Of a stretch of DNA of 37,361 nucleotides, positions 8,605 through 15,776 are shown in pieces. The first letter of the stretch is position 1. Each line of letters starts with the position of its first letter. Below the pieces are notes generated by a model that did not search any database, was not told the DNA's origin, and was given only the letters and a program-made list of their open reading frames with translations. The translations under genes and the position numbers were made by a program. This DNA comes from Halothiobacillus neapolitanus (GTDB lineage: Bacteria; Pseudomonadota; Gammaproteobacteria; Halothiobacillales; Halothiobacillaceae): contig DYLI01000003.1 of NCBI GenBank assembly GCA_020722165.1, forward strand, positions 1-37,361, written 5' to 3'.

Positions 8605-9582
8605 TTATTGAGGTTGCAGTGCGCCTGCCTTGCTGCTTAGCGCATAGTGCGCCGCGCCAAAAAGCGTCATTTGCACGCCAAAAATCATGGCCGCGAACAT
8701 CAGATGCAAAGGCTGCAAAAAGGCCGGGAAACCAAGTAACGCAAGGCTAAGTCCAAACATGAGTTCAACCACGACCAGAATCATCATGGCGCGGGCGAGG
8801 TTTTGACTAAGTTTATTGTCCGCGTATTTCACCACCCGCATACCGAGCCAAAGGCTGTATGCCACTACAAGCATGGCAGCAAAGATATGGATGCTTAGTG
8901 GTGTGCCCACCTGCGCCACCCATGTGGTGCGTTCGGCATAATTCAAGCCGATAGAGATAATGTCGATGCGCTCGCGCACTTGTACGCCAAGCGCGATTTG
9001 GATAATGGTTAGAATCATGCCGATAATCAGCCACATGCGTGTGGCATGAGCACCGCTGATGCTCATGCTAAGGGTTTTGCGCGTGGCATGACTAATGGCG
9101 AGAATCAGGCTCGCCACGACCAGTAAGGAAGCCATCATGTGCGAGGTGATAAGCACAGGATGCAGATTGCTATCCACCACCACTTTGCCCAGCCAGCCAT
9201 TGAAACCAACCAGCAAAAACGCGCTAAGTGAGTACCAAAATACGGGTTTCATTTCGCGGCGCACGCGCCACGCCGCCCATAGCGTCCAGATGGACAAAAA
9301 GCCAATGGTGACGCCAGTTAGGCGGTTGAAAAACTCGGTCCATGTTTTGAGCGCGTTAAATTCAACATTGGCATAACCGCGATTGCGGTAGATTTGCTGG
9401 TAGTTTTCTGGCAGTTGCGAAACATCCGTGGGCGGGATGAGTTGACCAAAACACATTGGCCAATCCGGGCAGCCCATGCCTGCGCCCGTGGCGCGCACGG
9501 TACTCCCCACCGCAATCAGCATAAATACGGCGGCCACGGTAATCAGCGCGGCAGTAACAAAGTGGCGTTGGGCTTTAGACAT
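8605..9582 (-). CDS. ctaA: Haem A synthase CtaA/Cox15 family
   Basis: This 325-residue, eight-helix membrane protein oxidises the haem O methyl group to make haem A for aa3/ba3 oxidases. I start it at the ATG at 9582, preceded by AAGAAG and giving 'MSKAQRHF'; the longer open frame to 9729 runs into the upstream gene and lacks family similarity. The first periplasmic loop has the Cys38/Cys44 pair ('GMGCPDWPMCFGQ'). His residues remain in helices 4, 6 and 8 ('LITSHMM', 'LSIHIF', 'QPLHLMF'). In helix 2 the usual Glu-x-x-His-Arg reads Glu83-Phe-Phe-Asn86-Arg, so one expected haem ligand is Asn. I recall Asn here in a Bacteroidetes-like CtaA class with the same Cys loop, so this may be a subtype and not a defect. 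Confidence 0.9.
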   Translation of the reverse strand: MSKAQRHFVTAALITVAAVFMLIAVGSTVRATGAGMGCPDWPMCFGQLIPPTDVSQLPENYQQIYRNRGYANVEFNALKTWTEFFNRLTGVTIGFLSIWTLWAAWRVRREMKPVFWYSLSAFLLVGFNGWLGKVVVDSNLHPVLITSHMMASLLVVASLILAISHATRKTLSMSISGAHATRMWLIIGMILTIIQIALGVQVRERIDIISIGLNYAERTTWVAQVGTPLSIHIFAAMLVVAYSLWLGMRVVKYADNKLSQNLARAMMILVVVELMFGLSLALLGFPAFLQPLHLMFAAMIFGVQMTLFGAAHYALSSKAGALQPQ

Positions 9583-9596
9583 GGGGGTGTTCTTCT

Positions 9597-10319
9597 TTAG
9601 AATTTGGTGCGTGCGCGGTAGCTTGCAATGCCACCGTAAACAAGTAAAGGCACAGCTAAACTCGCCAACACCCACAATACTCGCCCTGGCATGGCGAGCA
9701 ATTCGCCGGTGTGGAGTTGGGGTAGCCATGCACCGGGGCTATCTGCAAAAGCGATAAACAAGGCGCTTGCGGCAATAACGAGTAAAACGGGTGCTGCGGT
9801 TAAGCCAAGTAGGGGGTGCAGACGGGCGCTTAAGTGTTTCTGCTTGCTTTGTCGGCGCAGAAACAGGCCGCTCAATGTTGTGAGCAATAAGCCCAAGGCG
9901 GCAAAACGTGTGACCCATGCGCCCCATGTGCCCAGCGTGAGCGTGGTGTGAAAACGATAAACCTGGGCATAAAAACTATCAGATGCGAGGCGACTGCCAC
10001 GAATTTCAGCGGTTTGGGGGTGAATAAAAACTTCATGCTCACGGTTTTGTGCGTCCTTCATGATGAAGACTGTGTTGTCAAACGCTGTTTTGGCAGGATG
10101 AATCTCAACAACATTCAATTCGGGGAATTGCTTTTGTACGACGGATTGTAGGGATTCCATGCTTTGCGCAGGGGCAGAAGACCATGGAGCGGAGACAAGA
10201 TCGACGTTGATAATGCGATCCGACTCACGCGCGAAACCCAGCAATGCGCCGCTCAGGCTCGCCAGCACCAAAGGCAGCGCAAATACAAGAGCGAGAATGG
10301 CGTGAAGTGAACGGGTCAC
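9597..10319 (-). CDS. PepSY-associated transmembrane protein between cyoE and ctaA
   Basis: This 240-residue membrane protein resembles the PepSY_TM family. Helix 1 (about residues 4-30: 'LHAILALVFALPLVLASLSG') has the 'LH...SGALLGF' pattern of that family. A periplasmic part follows with PepSY-like strands ('LNVVEIHPAKTA', 'HEVFIHPQTAEIRG') and 'VYRFHTTL'. Three more helices end the protein, one starting 'ARLHPLLGL'. I use the GTG at 10319, eight bases after the cyoE stop, because the open frame extending to 10496 overlaps the end of cyoE and has no PepSY_TM features. The function is unknown. Known relatives take part in iron-siderophore reduction or other electron transfer. Its place between two haem A genes suggests a role in haem or oxidase maturation (inference). 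Confidence 0.75.
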   Translation of the reverse strand: MTRSLHAILALVFALPLVLASLSGALLGFARESDRIINVDLVSAPWSSAPAQSMESLQSVVQKQFPELNVVEIHPAKTAFDNTVFIMKDAQNREHEVFIHPQTAEIRGSRLASDSFYAQVYRFHTTLTLGTWGAWVTRFAALGLLLTTLSGLFLRRQSKQKHLSARLHPLLGLTAAPVLLVIAASALFIAFADSPGAWLPQLHTGELLAMPGRVLWVLASLAVPLLVYGGIASYRARTKF

Positions 10320-10326
10320 GGGCGTA

Positions 10327-11247
10327 TCAGCGCAGGTAATGGTCGGCGAGCAAGGCAGCGAAAATAAGCATGAGATAAAGAATGGAGTAGCCAAAGGTCG
10401 GCATGGCCATTTTACTTTCAGCGCCGGTATCAGGCTCACGATAAAGCTTCCACGCATACACCAAAAAAACCACGCCCAAAGCAGTCGCCGCGCCAAGATA
10501 CAGCAGACCGCTCATACCAATGGTGGTAGGAAGCAGACTCACCGCGACCATCACCATGCTGTAGATCAGGATTTGATATTTAGTGTGATGAATGCCCTTG
10601 ACCACCGGCATCATGGGAATGCCGGCTTTGCGGTAGTCTTCCACACGGCGGATCGCCAATGGCCAGAAATGCGGCGGTGTCCATACAAAAATAATCAAAA
10701 ACAACACCAAGCCTTCAAGCGTGACCTGCCCCGTCATGGCAGTCCAGCCTAGCAGCGGCGGCGCGGCGCCGGCAGCACCACCCCACACGATATTCTGCGG
10801 CGTGTTGTGCTTGAGATAGACGGTGTAAATTACCGCGTAGCCAATCAGGGCAAAAAAGGTCAGCACGGCAGTTAATACATTGACCTGCCATACCAAAATA
10901 ACCATGGACATTGCCGCCCAAGATAAAGCCACCAGCAAAACTTCTCGCGCGCTGACACGCTGTGTGGGTAGGGGGCGGCTGTGGGTGCGATCCATCAACG
11001 TGTCATAGCGCTCATCCAGCAGGTGGTTGATTGCCGCACCCGCAGCCGAAGCCAAGGCAATGCCTAGCAGGGCATAACACATACGCTCCCACTCCATGTT
11101 CGTTGGCCACGCACCAGCGGGAACGGCCAACAACATGCCAACAAACGCAGTGAACACGATGAGGAACACGACTTTGGGCTTGGCAAGTTCGTAAACTGAG
11201 CGAACTTTTTCCGTCAATGAATGGCGCAATGCGACCGCTTGAGTCAT
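10327..11247 (-). CDS. cyoE: Protohaem IX farnesyltransferase (haem O synthase)
   Basis: This 306-residue UbiA-family membrane enzyme adds the farnesyl tail to haem B, giving haem O, the substrate of CtaA. The prenyl-diphosphate site is clear: Asn74 followed by Asp78, Asp82 and Asp86 at four-residue spacing, then 'RTHSRPLP'. The second motif lies in 'VWTPPHFWPLAI' and 'VEDYRKAGIPMMPVV'. About nine hydrophobic helices are visible. The ATG at 11247 follows GAGGGG by seven bases. It heads the minus-strand group cyoE-PepSY-ctaA-yhbY-aat and is divergent from fccA, so promoters for both directions should lie in 11248-11587. Confidence 0.95.
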   Translation of the reverse strand: MTQAVALRHSLTEKVRSVYELAKPKVVFLIVFTAFVGMLLAVPAGAWPTNMEWERMCYALLGIALASAAGAAINHLLDERYDTLMDRTHSRPLPTQRVSAREVLLVALSWAAMSMVILVWQVNVLTAVLTFFALIGYAVIYTVYLKHNTPQNIVWGGAAGAAPPLLGWTAMTGQVTLEGLVLFLIIFVWTPPHFWPLAIRRVEDYRKAGIPMMPVVKGIHHTKYQILIYSMVMVAVSLLPTTIGMSGLLYLGAATALGVVFLVYAWKLYREPDTGAESKMAMPTFGYSILYLMLIFAALLADHYLR

Positions 11248-11440
11248 GTGCTATCCCCTCAGGCAAATGTGGTGTGTGATTTGATGTACTTTTTATACTT
11301 GAATAAAAAAATGTGCAAGAAATAAATAATGCTAATGACGTATTAATTTGATCCAAAGTATCGACACAAAGCTGGATTGACGCGGGTTGCCTTAGGCTTG
11401 CCAGTGTTTTTTACATCAGAATGTTGAGTGTTTTTATGAG

Positions 11441-11469
11441 TTGTATCTGGCATAAGTCGGATTTATAGT
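11441..11469 (+). promoter_or_regulatory. Candidate sigma-70 promoter for fccAB and the oxidase genes
   Basis: A TATAGT -10 element (5 of 6 to consensus) at 11464-11469 is preceded after 17 bases by TTGTAT at 11441-11446 (only TTG conserved). Transcription would start about 110 bases before fccA and leave a leader containing the two short hairpins. This is the best match in the region by eye; the -35 is weak. Confidence 0.4.
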
Positions 11470-11524
11470 GCGTCAAATAACACAGGTTCATCTTTTTTGC
11501 GTGAGCTTGGGTTGTTGTTTCGTA

Positions 11525-11560
11525 GGGGTGCTTAACCCCGTATGTCTGCCCCTTGAGGGC
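11525..11560 (+). promoter_or_regulatory. Two short hairpins in the fccA leader
   Basis: GGGGT (11525-11529) pairs with ACCCC (11535-11539) around a five-base loop, and GCCC pairs with GGGC (11548-11560) around CTTGA. They lie 11-46 bases before the GAGGAGG ribosome-binding site. Neither is followed by a T run, so they are not terminators. They may affect mRNA stability or translation, or may be chance. Confidence 0.3.
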
Positions 11561-11587
11561 GTGTCTTCTTGAGGAGGTTCAACAAAA

Positions 11588-11911
11588 ATGACCCAACGTA
11601 TCCGAAAACGAGTCCGAATGTTAGGTGTTGTATTGGCTGGGGTGATGTCGATGCCTATGGCAATGGCCGCTCCGCAAGCCAGCGGCGAGATGATGGGCAA
11701 CACCTGTGGGGGTTGTCACGGCACGCAGGGTCACATTAAGGGTGAAGCCTTCATGCCCTTGGCGGGCATGAAAGAAGCCACCTTCATCAAAGCCATGACC
11801 GATTTTCGTGGCGGCGCCCGCCCGGCCACCCTGATGGGGCATGTGGCGCGCGGCTACAACGACGAGCAGATCAAGGCCATGGCCGAATATTTTGCCAAGG
11901 TGAAACCATGA
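11588..11911 (+). CDS. fccA: Monohaem cytochrome c, sulfide dehydrogenase small subunit (FccA-like)
   Basis: This 107-residue protein has a Sec signal peptide (cleavage near residue 27, 'AMA-AP') and one haem site Cys40-Gly-Gly-Cys43-His44. Met83 in 'ARPATLMGHVARGY' is the likely sixth ligand; the same segment is seen in FccA/SoxE cytochromes. It should accept electrons from the FAD of the next gene product and pass them to soluble or membrane cytochromes. It is a monohaem type, unlike the dihaem subunit of Allochromatium. The ATG follows a GAGGAGG site by ten bases. The stop overlaps the first possible start of fccB. Codon use is richer in C-ending codons than that of the oxidase genes that follow. 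Confidence 0.85.
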   Translation: MTQRIRKRVRMLGVVLAGVMSMPMAMAAPQASGEMMGNTCGGCHGTQGHIKGEAFMPLAGMKEATFIKAMTDFRGGARPATLMGHVARGYNDEQIKAMAEYFAKVKP

Positions 11912-11922
11912 GGAGCCCCGAC

Positions 11923-13344
11923 ATGCCTACCCCCCACACCCTTCCCGGCACCATGAATCGACGCGACTTTCTCAAGCTTGGTGGTCTTGCGACCGCAGCC
12001 GGAGCCGCGACCGTAAGCAACGTCCACGCGGCAGGCGCTGCCCACGTCGTCATCATCGGCGGCGGTGTCGGCGGTGCCACCACCGCCAAATACCTCAAGT
12101 TGGCTGATCCCAGCGTCAACGTCACCATCATCGAAAAGAACCCGGTGTATATCCGCTCCTATGGCTCCTCCGAAGTTGTGGTTGGGCACATCCCCTACAG
12201 CGCCATCGAAGTCCGCTACGACGACCTTAAGAAAAACTACGGCATCGAATTCATCTTCGACCAAGTCACAGGTTTTGATGCAGAGAAAAAGACCGTCCAA
12301 ACCGCCGCTGGCCAAAGCATCAGCTATGACAAACTCGTGGTCTCCCCCGGCATCCAGCTCAAATACGATGCTATTCCAGGCTACAGCGAAGACATCGCCA
12401 ACACCCAAGTACCAAGTGGATGGATTGCCGGCCCACAAACCAAGTTGCTGGCCGAACAACTCAAAGCCATGCCCCAAGGCGGTACCTTCGTCCTCGTCGC
12501 TCCCCCCAACCCCTACCGCTGCCCGCCCGGGCCGTATGAACGCACCGCTCTGGTTACCGAATGGATGCTCAAGCACAACCCCAAAGGTAAAGTCCTTTTG
12601 CTTGACCCCAAAGACAACTTCGTCACCGACACCACCATGCTGCAAGGCTGGAACCGCCTGTACAACTTTCCTATGCCCGCCGACTACGAAGCCAAATTCG
12701 TTGAAGAACTCAAAAAGAGCAAAGTCCTCGGTGAAAGCGACGGCGTCGCCCAACTGTACGAAAAAGGCATCCTCAGGAAGCCCACCGGCCCCAGCATGAT
12801 TACCTGGATTCGTGCCAAGGAAGGGGGGCGCGTCCTCAAACTGGATGTGACCAACAAAACCATCGAATCCGAAAGCGGCGTGCATAAATACGACGTGCTC
12901 AACATCGTTCCTCCGATGGTCGCTGGCAAAATCGCCCAAGACATGGGGCTGACCGACAAAACCGGCTTCTGCCCCATCGACTATGCCACCTTTGAATCCA
13001 GCATTCACAAAGGTGTCTACGTCCTTGGCGATGCCAGCATCACTCCCATGCCCAAATCCGGTGCCTCCGCCAACACCCAGGCCAAAGTGGTCGCCATGGC
13101 TGTCCTTGCCTCCATCAAGGGACAAGCGCCTGGTGTACCGGCCTGGGGCAACGTCTGCTACGCCCTGGCTGGACACGAATACGGCGTTTTTGTGGTGGAC
13201 GTGTTTGAACTCAAGGACGGCAAGATCACCAACGTCTCGGGCCCGCGTTACCAGATACTCAACGCCAGCGAGGCACAGATTCGCCTCGCGGCGCTGTATA
13301 CCGAAACCTGGGTTCGTACCTTTACCGCTGATTGCTTTGCATAA
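11923..13344 (+). CDS. fccB: Flavocytochrome c sulfide dehydrogenase flavoprotein subunit (FccB-like), divergent
   Basis: This 473-residue flavoprotein would oxidise sulfide in the periplasm. I use the ATG at 11923 because AGGAG at 11911-11915 sits seven bases before it; an in-frame ATG at 11908 overlaps the fccA stop. A Tat signal is clear ('MNRRDFLKLGG', twin Arg at 13-14), followed by the FAD motif 'IIGGGVGG'. Redox cysteines are Cys200 ('YRCPPGPYER') and Cys350 ('TGFCPIDYATFESS'). 'GDASITPMPKSGASANTQAK' marks the C-terminal FAD region. In Allochromatium FccB the FAD is held by a Cys in a Thr-Cys-Tyr sequence. Here the ungapped equivalent, 'NPVYIRSYGSSEVVVG', has Ser79. An insertion relative to Allochromatium is also apparent around 'MPADYEAKFVEELKK'. 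Codons are C-rich, unlike those of neighbours. I infer non-covalent FAD; the substrate could differ. Confidence 0.82.
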   Translation: MPTPHTLPGTMNRRDFLKLGGLATAAGAATVSNVHAAGAAHVVIIGGGVGGATTAKYLKLADPSVNVTIIEKNPVYIRSYGSSEVVVGHIPYSAIEVRYDDLKKNYGIEFIFDQVTGFDAEKKTVQTAAGQSISYDKLVVSPGIQLKYDAIPGYSEDIANTQVPSGWIAGPQTKLLAEQLKAMPQGGTFVLVAPPNPYRCPPGPYERTALVTEWMLKHNPKGKVLLLDPKDNFVTDTTMLQGWNRLYNFPMPADYEAKFVEELKKSKVLGESDGVAQLYEKGILRKPTGPSMITWIRAKEGGRVLKLDVTNKTIESESGVHKYDVLNIVPPMVAGKIAQDMGLTDKTGFCPIDYATFESSIHKGVYVLGDASITPMPKSGASANTQAKVVAMAVLASIKGQAPGVPAWGNVCYALAGHEYGVFVVDVFELKDGKITNVSGPRYQILNASEAQIRLAALYTETWVRTFTADCFA

Positions 13345-13388
13345 GCAGTTGTTGATCTTTTAATTTTTATTTCAAGGAGATACGTGTC

Positions 13389-13529
13389 ATGACTCCAGAA
13401 GAAGAGAAGAAAATTCTCGCAAGTTCACCGATGGGCACTTGGGTCATTCTCGCCGTCTACGGCGTGCTATTTACGTTGGCTTGGTTGGGAATGTATGCCT
13501 TGTTCCTCAGCCATGGCCCAGTGAGTTGA
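13389..13529 (+). CDS. Small ba3-type cytochrome oxidase subunit (CbaD/subunit IIa-like)
   Basis: This is a 46-residue open frame starting at ATG 13389, with AAGGAGA eight bases upstream. An acidic and basic N terminus (MTPEEEKK) is followed by one membrane helix (about residues 17-41, 'TWVILAVYGVLFTLAWLGMY') and a short tail. In ba3 oxidases a one-helix subunit IIa is encoded just before subunits II and I, and that is exactly the position here. Size, topology, ribosome-binding site and context all agree; sequence identity could not be tested. Confidence 0.75.
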   Translation: MTPEEEKKILASSPMGTWVILAVYGVLFTLAWLGMYALFLSHGPVS

Positions 13530-13573
13530 GTGCTGCGAGTTAAGTGCCGTGTTCCACAAGAGGAGTTTAAGAA

Positions 13574-14068
13574 ATGTCCATGATTCATATTGATCCGCTA
13601 GAAAAGCGTTGGCTTTGGGCCATTGGCGGAATGTTGGCGATTTTCTGGGGTGTGCAAATCTATTACGCAGCGGCTGAGAATATGCACCCGCCAAGTAACG
13701 TCGAAGTGATTGATTCTGCCAAGCTGCACCTGAGCGGTGAGTTTGCCGAGGATAACCTGGGCGTGAAGAAGGAAGCCGATGGTTCGTACACCGTCACCAT
13801 GGTGGCCGCGCGTTATGGCTTCTATCCACAAGAGATTGAAGTTCCGGCAAAGACCCCTGTGAAATTGCGTATTGCTTCGTTCGATGTGTTGCACGGTGTG
13901 CATGTGCCATTCAGCAACATGAACACCATGGTGGTTCCGGGCTATGTGTCTGAAGTTCACACCGAGTTTCAAACACCGGGAAGCTTCCCGATGATTTGTA
14001 ATGAGTATTGTGGTTTGGGTCACGATTACATGTATTCCAAGCTGCATGTAACCGCTGGCAAGTCCTAA
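13574..14068 (+). CDS. cbaB: ba3-type cytochrome c oxidase subunit II (CuA subunit)
   Basis: This 164-residue protein, close in size to Thermus CbaB, receives electrons from cytochrome c. One N-terminal membrane helix (about residues 13-33) anchors a periplasmic cupredoxin domain. All CuA ligands are visible: His107 ('DVLHGVHVP'), Cys142, Glu144, Cys146, His150 and Met153 in 'CNEYCGLGHDYM'. The single N-terminal helix and short length separate it from aa3-type subunit II. AAGAGGAG precedes the ATG; a second ATG two codons later is also possible. It lies between the small subunit and subunit I. Confidence 0.93.
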   Translation: MSMIHIDPLEKRWLWAIGGMLAIFWGVQIYYAAAENMHPPSNVEVIDSAKLHLSGEFAEDNLGVKKEADGSYTVTMVAARYGFYPQEIEVPAKTPVKLRIASFDVLHGVHVPFSNMNTMVVPGYVSEVHTEFQTPGSFPMICNEYCGLGHDYMYSKLHVTAGKS

Positions 14069-14087
14069 ATTAAGGGAGAGACGAGTA

Positions 14088-15773
14088 ATGAGCATTACAG
14101 CTGAACATGCTGCAAGTCTTGCCAGCAAGCCTTCCCGCCCGGCGGTGACGGCGGTGCAGGCTTACGGTAACAAATTAGGCCTGTGGAACATGTGGGTCGC
14201 CTTCGCAGCGCTCGCCGTAGGGTTGCCCATGGGCTTATTCCAGGCTGCGGAACGTAGCGGCTTTTTCCCGGGCATTGAAAATACGGCGGTGTATTTTGCC
14301 TCCACATCAACTCATGGCGTGTTGATGGCCTTCGTGTTGACTACGTTTTTCGCGATGGGTTGGGGATACCACACCATGGCGCACAGCGTGAACAAGAAGC
14401 CATTCTTCGGTTGGACGAGCTTTTGGGTGGCGCTCATTGGTACAGTCATGGCGGCCATCCCGCTCCTGACCGGGTATGCCTCGGTGCTCTATACCTTTTA
14501 TCCACCTGAAATGGCGCACCCATCCTTCTATTTGGGCGCAACCTTGCTGGTGGTTGGTTCGTGGTTCTGGGTGGCCGATATGATTATCGCCTTTGTCCAG
14601 TGGAAGAAGGAAAACCCCGGCAAGCCTATTCCGGCGGTGATGTTCATGTTCACCATGACAGCTCTGCTCTGGGGCTGGACGAGCTTGGGTGTGGGTTCAG
14701 AAAGTTTATTCCAGCTGCTGCCCGTGGCATTCGGTCTTACGCCAACCATTGACGTGGGCTTGGCGCGTACCCTGTTCTCCTGGACGTTGCACTCCATTGT
14801 GTACTTCTGGTTGATGCCCGCTTACATCGCCATGTATGTGATTTTGCCAAGAGAAGCCGGTGGCAAACTGTTCTCGGATGAGTTTGCACGTATTGCCTTC
14901 GTCTTACTGTTTATCTTCTCCGTGCCGATTGGTTTCCACCATCTGTACCTTGACCCACAACAGGCCGCAGGCTGGAAATTGTTGCACATGTTCGGTACGT
15001 TCATGGTGGCCGTTCCGACCTTCCTGACTGGCTTTACCGTGCTGGCTTCAATGGAAATTGCAGGTCGCCTGCGTGGTGGTAAAGGTTTGTTTGGCTGGAT
15101 TGGCGCTTTGGATTGGAACAACCCAATCGTGCTTGCCGGTGGCTTGTCATTGTTGATGCTCACTGTTGGCGGCTGGGGTGGCGTGTTGAACGCGTCTTAT
15201 ACTTGGGACGTCATGGTGCACAACACGCAGTGGATTACCGGTCACTTCCACCTGATTTTTGGTGGTACCACGGTCATCATGTACTTGGCGGCTGCCTATT
15301 GGTTGTGGCCGAAGATTACGGGTAATGCACTGTATTCGCGCGCCTTGGCCGTTTGGCAGATGTGGTTGTATTTCATCGGCATGGTGGTTTTGACCGGACC
15401 GTGGCATGTGCTTGGCCTTATTGGTCAGCCTCGCCGTGTGTCGTTTACGGATCAGTACGCAGCCTTTCCGGAATACGCGCAAATGTGGGGCATCTATGAA
15501 GCCTTAATGATTGTTGGGGCGTTGTTGGTGGTTGTTTCGGGTTTTATGTTTATCTACAACCTTTTCATGACCCACTTCAACAAAGTTCCCGCTGCCGATA
15601 CCAAGGTGGAGTACGCCGTGGCCATCCATGAACCGATGCGCTTGCCTAACGTGTTGAATAGCCTTGCCTTTTGGAATTGGGCGATGGTGGCCTACATGCT
15701 TCTAAGCTACGGTTATCCGATTCTGCAGTTCTTCTTTATGGCAGGGGACAAGACTATCCCTTGGGGAGTTTGA
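14088..15773 (+). CDS. cbaA: ba3-type cytochrome c oxidase subunit I
   Basis: This 561-residue protein is the catalytic haem-copper subunit that reduces oxygen to water and pumps protons. About 13 helices are visible. The low-spin haem ligands are His76 ('STHGVLMAF') and His388. The high-spin haem ligand is His386 (both in 'WITGHFHL'). The CuB ligands are His235 with the cross-linked Tyr239 ('WTLHSIVYFWLMPAY'), His284 and His285 ('GFHHLYLDP'). 'HSIVYFWLMPAY' closely resembles the Thermus ba3 (B-family) pattern. GGGAG lies upstream of the ATG. The gene is followed within 4 bases by a dihaem cytochrome c. Confidence 0.95.
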   Translation: MSITAEHAASLASKPSRPAVTAVQAYGNKLGLWNMWVAFAALAVGLPMGLFQAAERSGFFPGIENTAVYFASTSTHGVLMAFVLTTFFAMGWGYHTMAHSVNKKPFFGWTSFWVALIGTVMAAIPLLTGYASVLYTFYPPEMAHPSFYLGATLLVVGSWFWVADMIIAFVQWKKENPGKPIPAVMFMFTMTALLWGWTSLGVGSESLFQLLPVAFGLTPTIDVGLARTLFSWTLHSIVYFWLMPAYIAMYVILPREAGGKLFSDEFARIAFVLLFIFSVPIGFHHLYLDPQQAAGWKLLHMFGTFMVAVPTFLTGFTVLASMEIAGRLRGGKGLFGWIGALDWNNPIVLAGGLSLLMLTVGGWGGVLNASYTWDVMVHNTQWITGHFHLIFGGTTVIMYLAAAYWLWPKITGNALYSRALAVWQMWLYFIGMVVLTGPWHVLGLIGQPRRVSFTDQYAAFPEYAQMWGIYEALMIVGALLVVVSGFMFIYNLFMTHFNKVPAADTKVEYAVAIHEPMRLPNVLNSLAFWNWAMVAYMLLSYGYPILQFFFMAGDKTIPWGV

Positions 15774-15776
15774 TTC

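Larger units (their letters stand above)
11248..11587. other. 340-bp divergent intergenic region between cyoE and fccA
   Basis: No gene is seen here. The cyoE-proximal half is AT-rich with T and A runs. The fccA-proximal part contains a candidate promoter (11441-11469), two small hairpins in the presumed leader (11525-11539 and 11548-11560) and a strong GAGGAGG ribosome-binding site at 11571-11577. I found no convincing CRP/FNR palindrome. Confidence 0.6.

Noticed and set aside
9583..9729. N-terminal extension of ctaA
   Set aside because: It overlaps the end of the PepSY-TM gene; the ATG at 9582 has a ribosome-binding site and gives the family start.
10320..10496. N-terminal extension of the PepSY-TM reading frame
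   Set aside because: It overlaps the end of cyoE by 170 bases and has no PepSY_TM features; the GTG at 10319 gives a family-like start.
11350..11368. Possible FNR/CRP box (TTGAT followed by ATCGA)
   Set aside because: The half-sites are seven bases apart instead of four and the second is imperfect.
11854..13176. A 440-codon open frame on the minus strand opposite fccB
   Set aside because: It is Gly/Phe/Asp/His-rich and low in complexity, matches no family I know, and lies opposite a gene with clear FccB motifs. It follows from the C-rich third positions of fccB.
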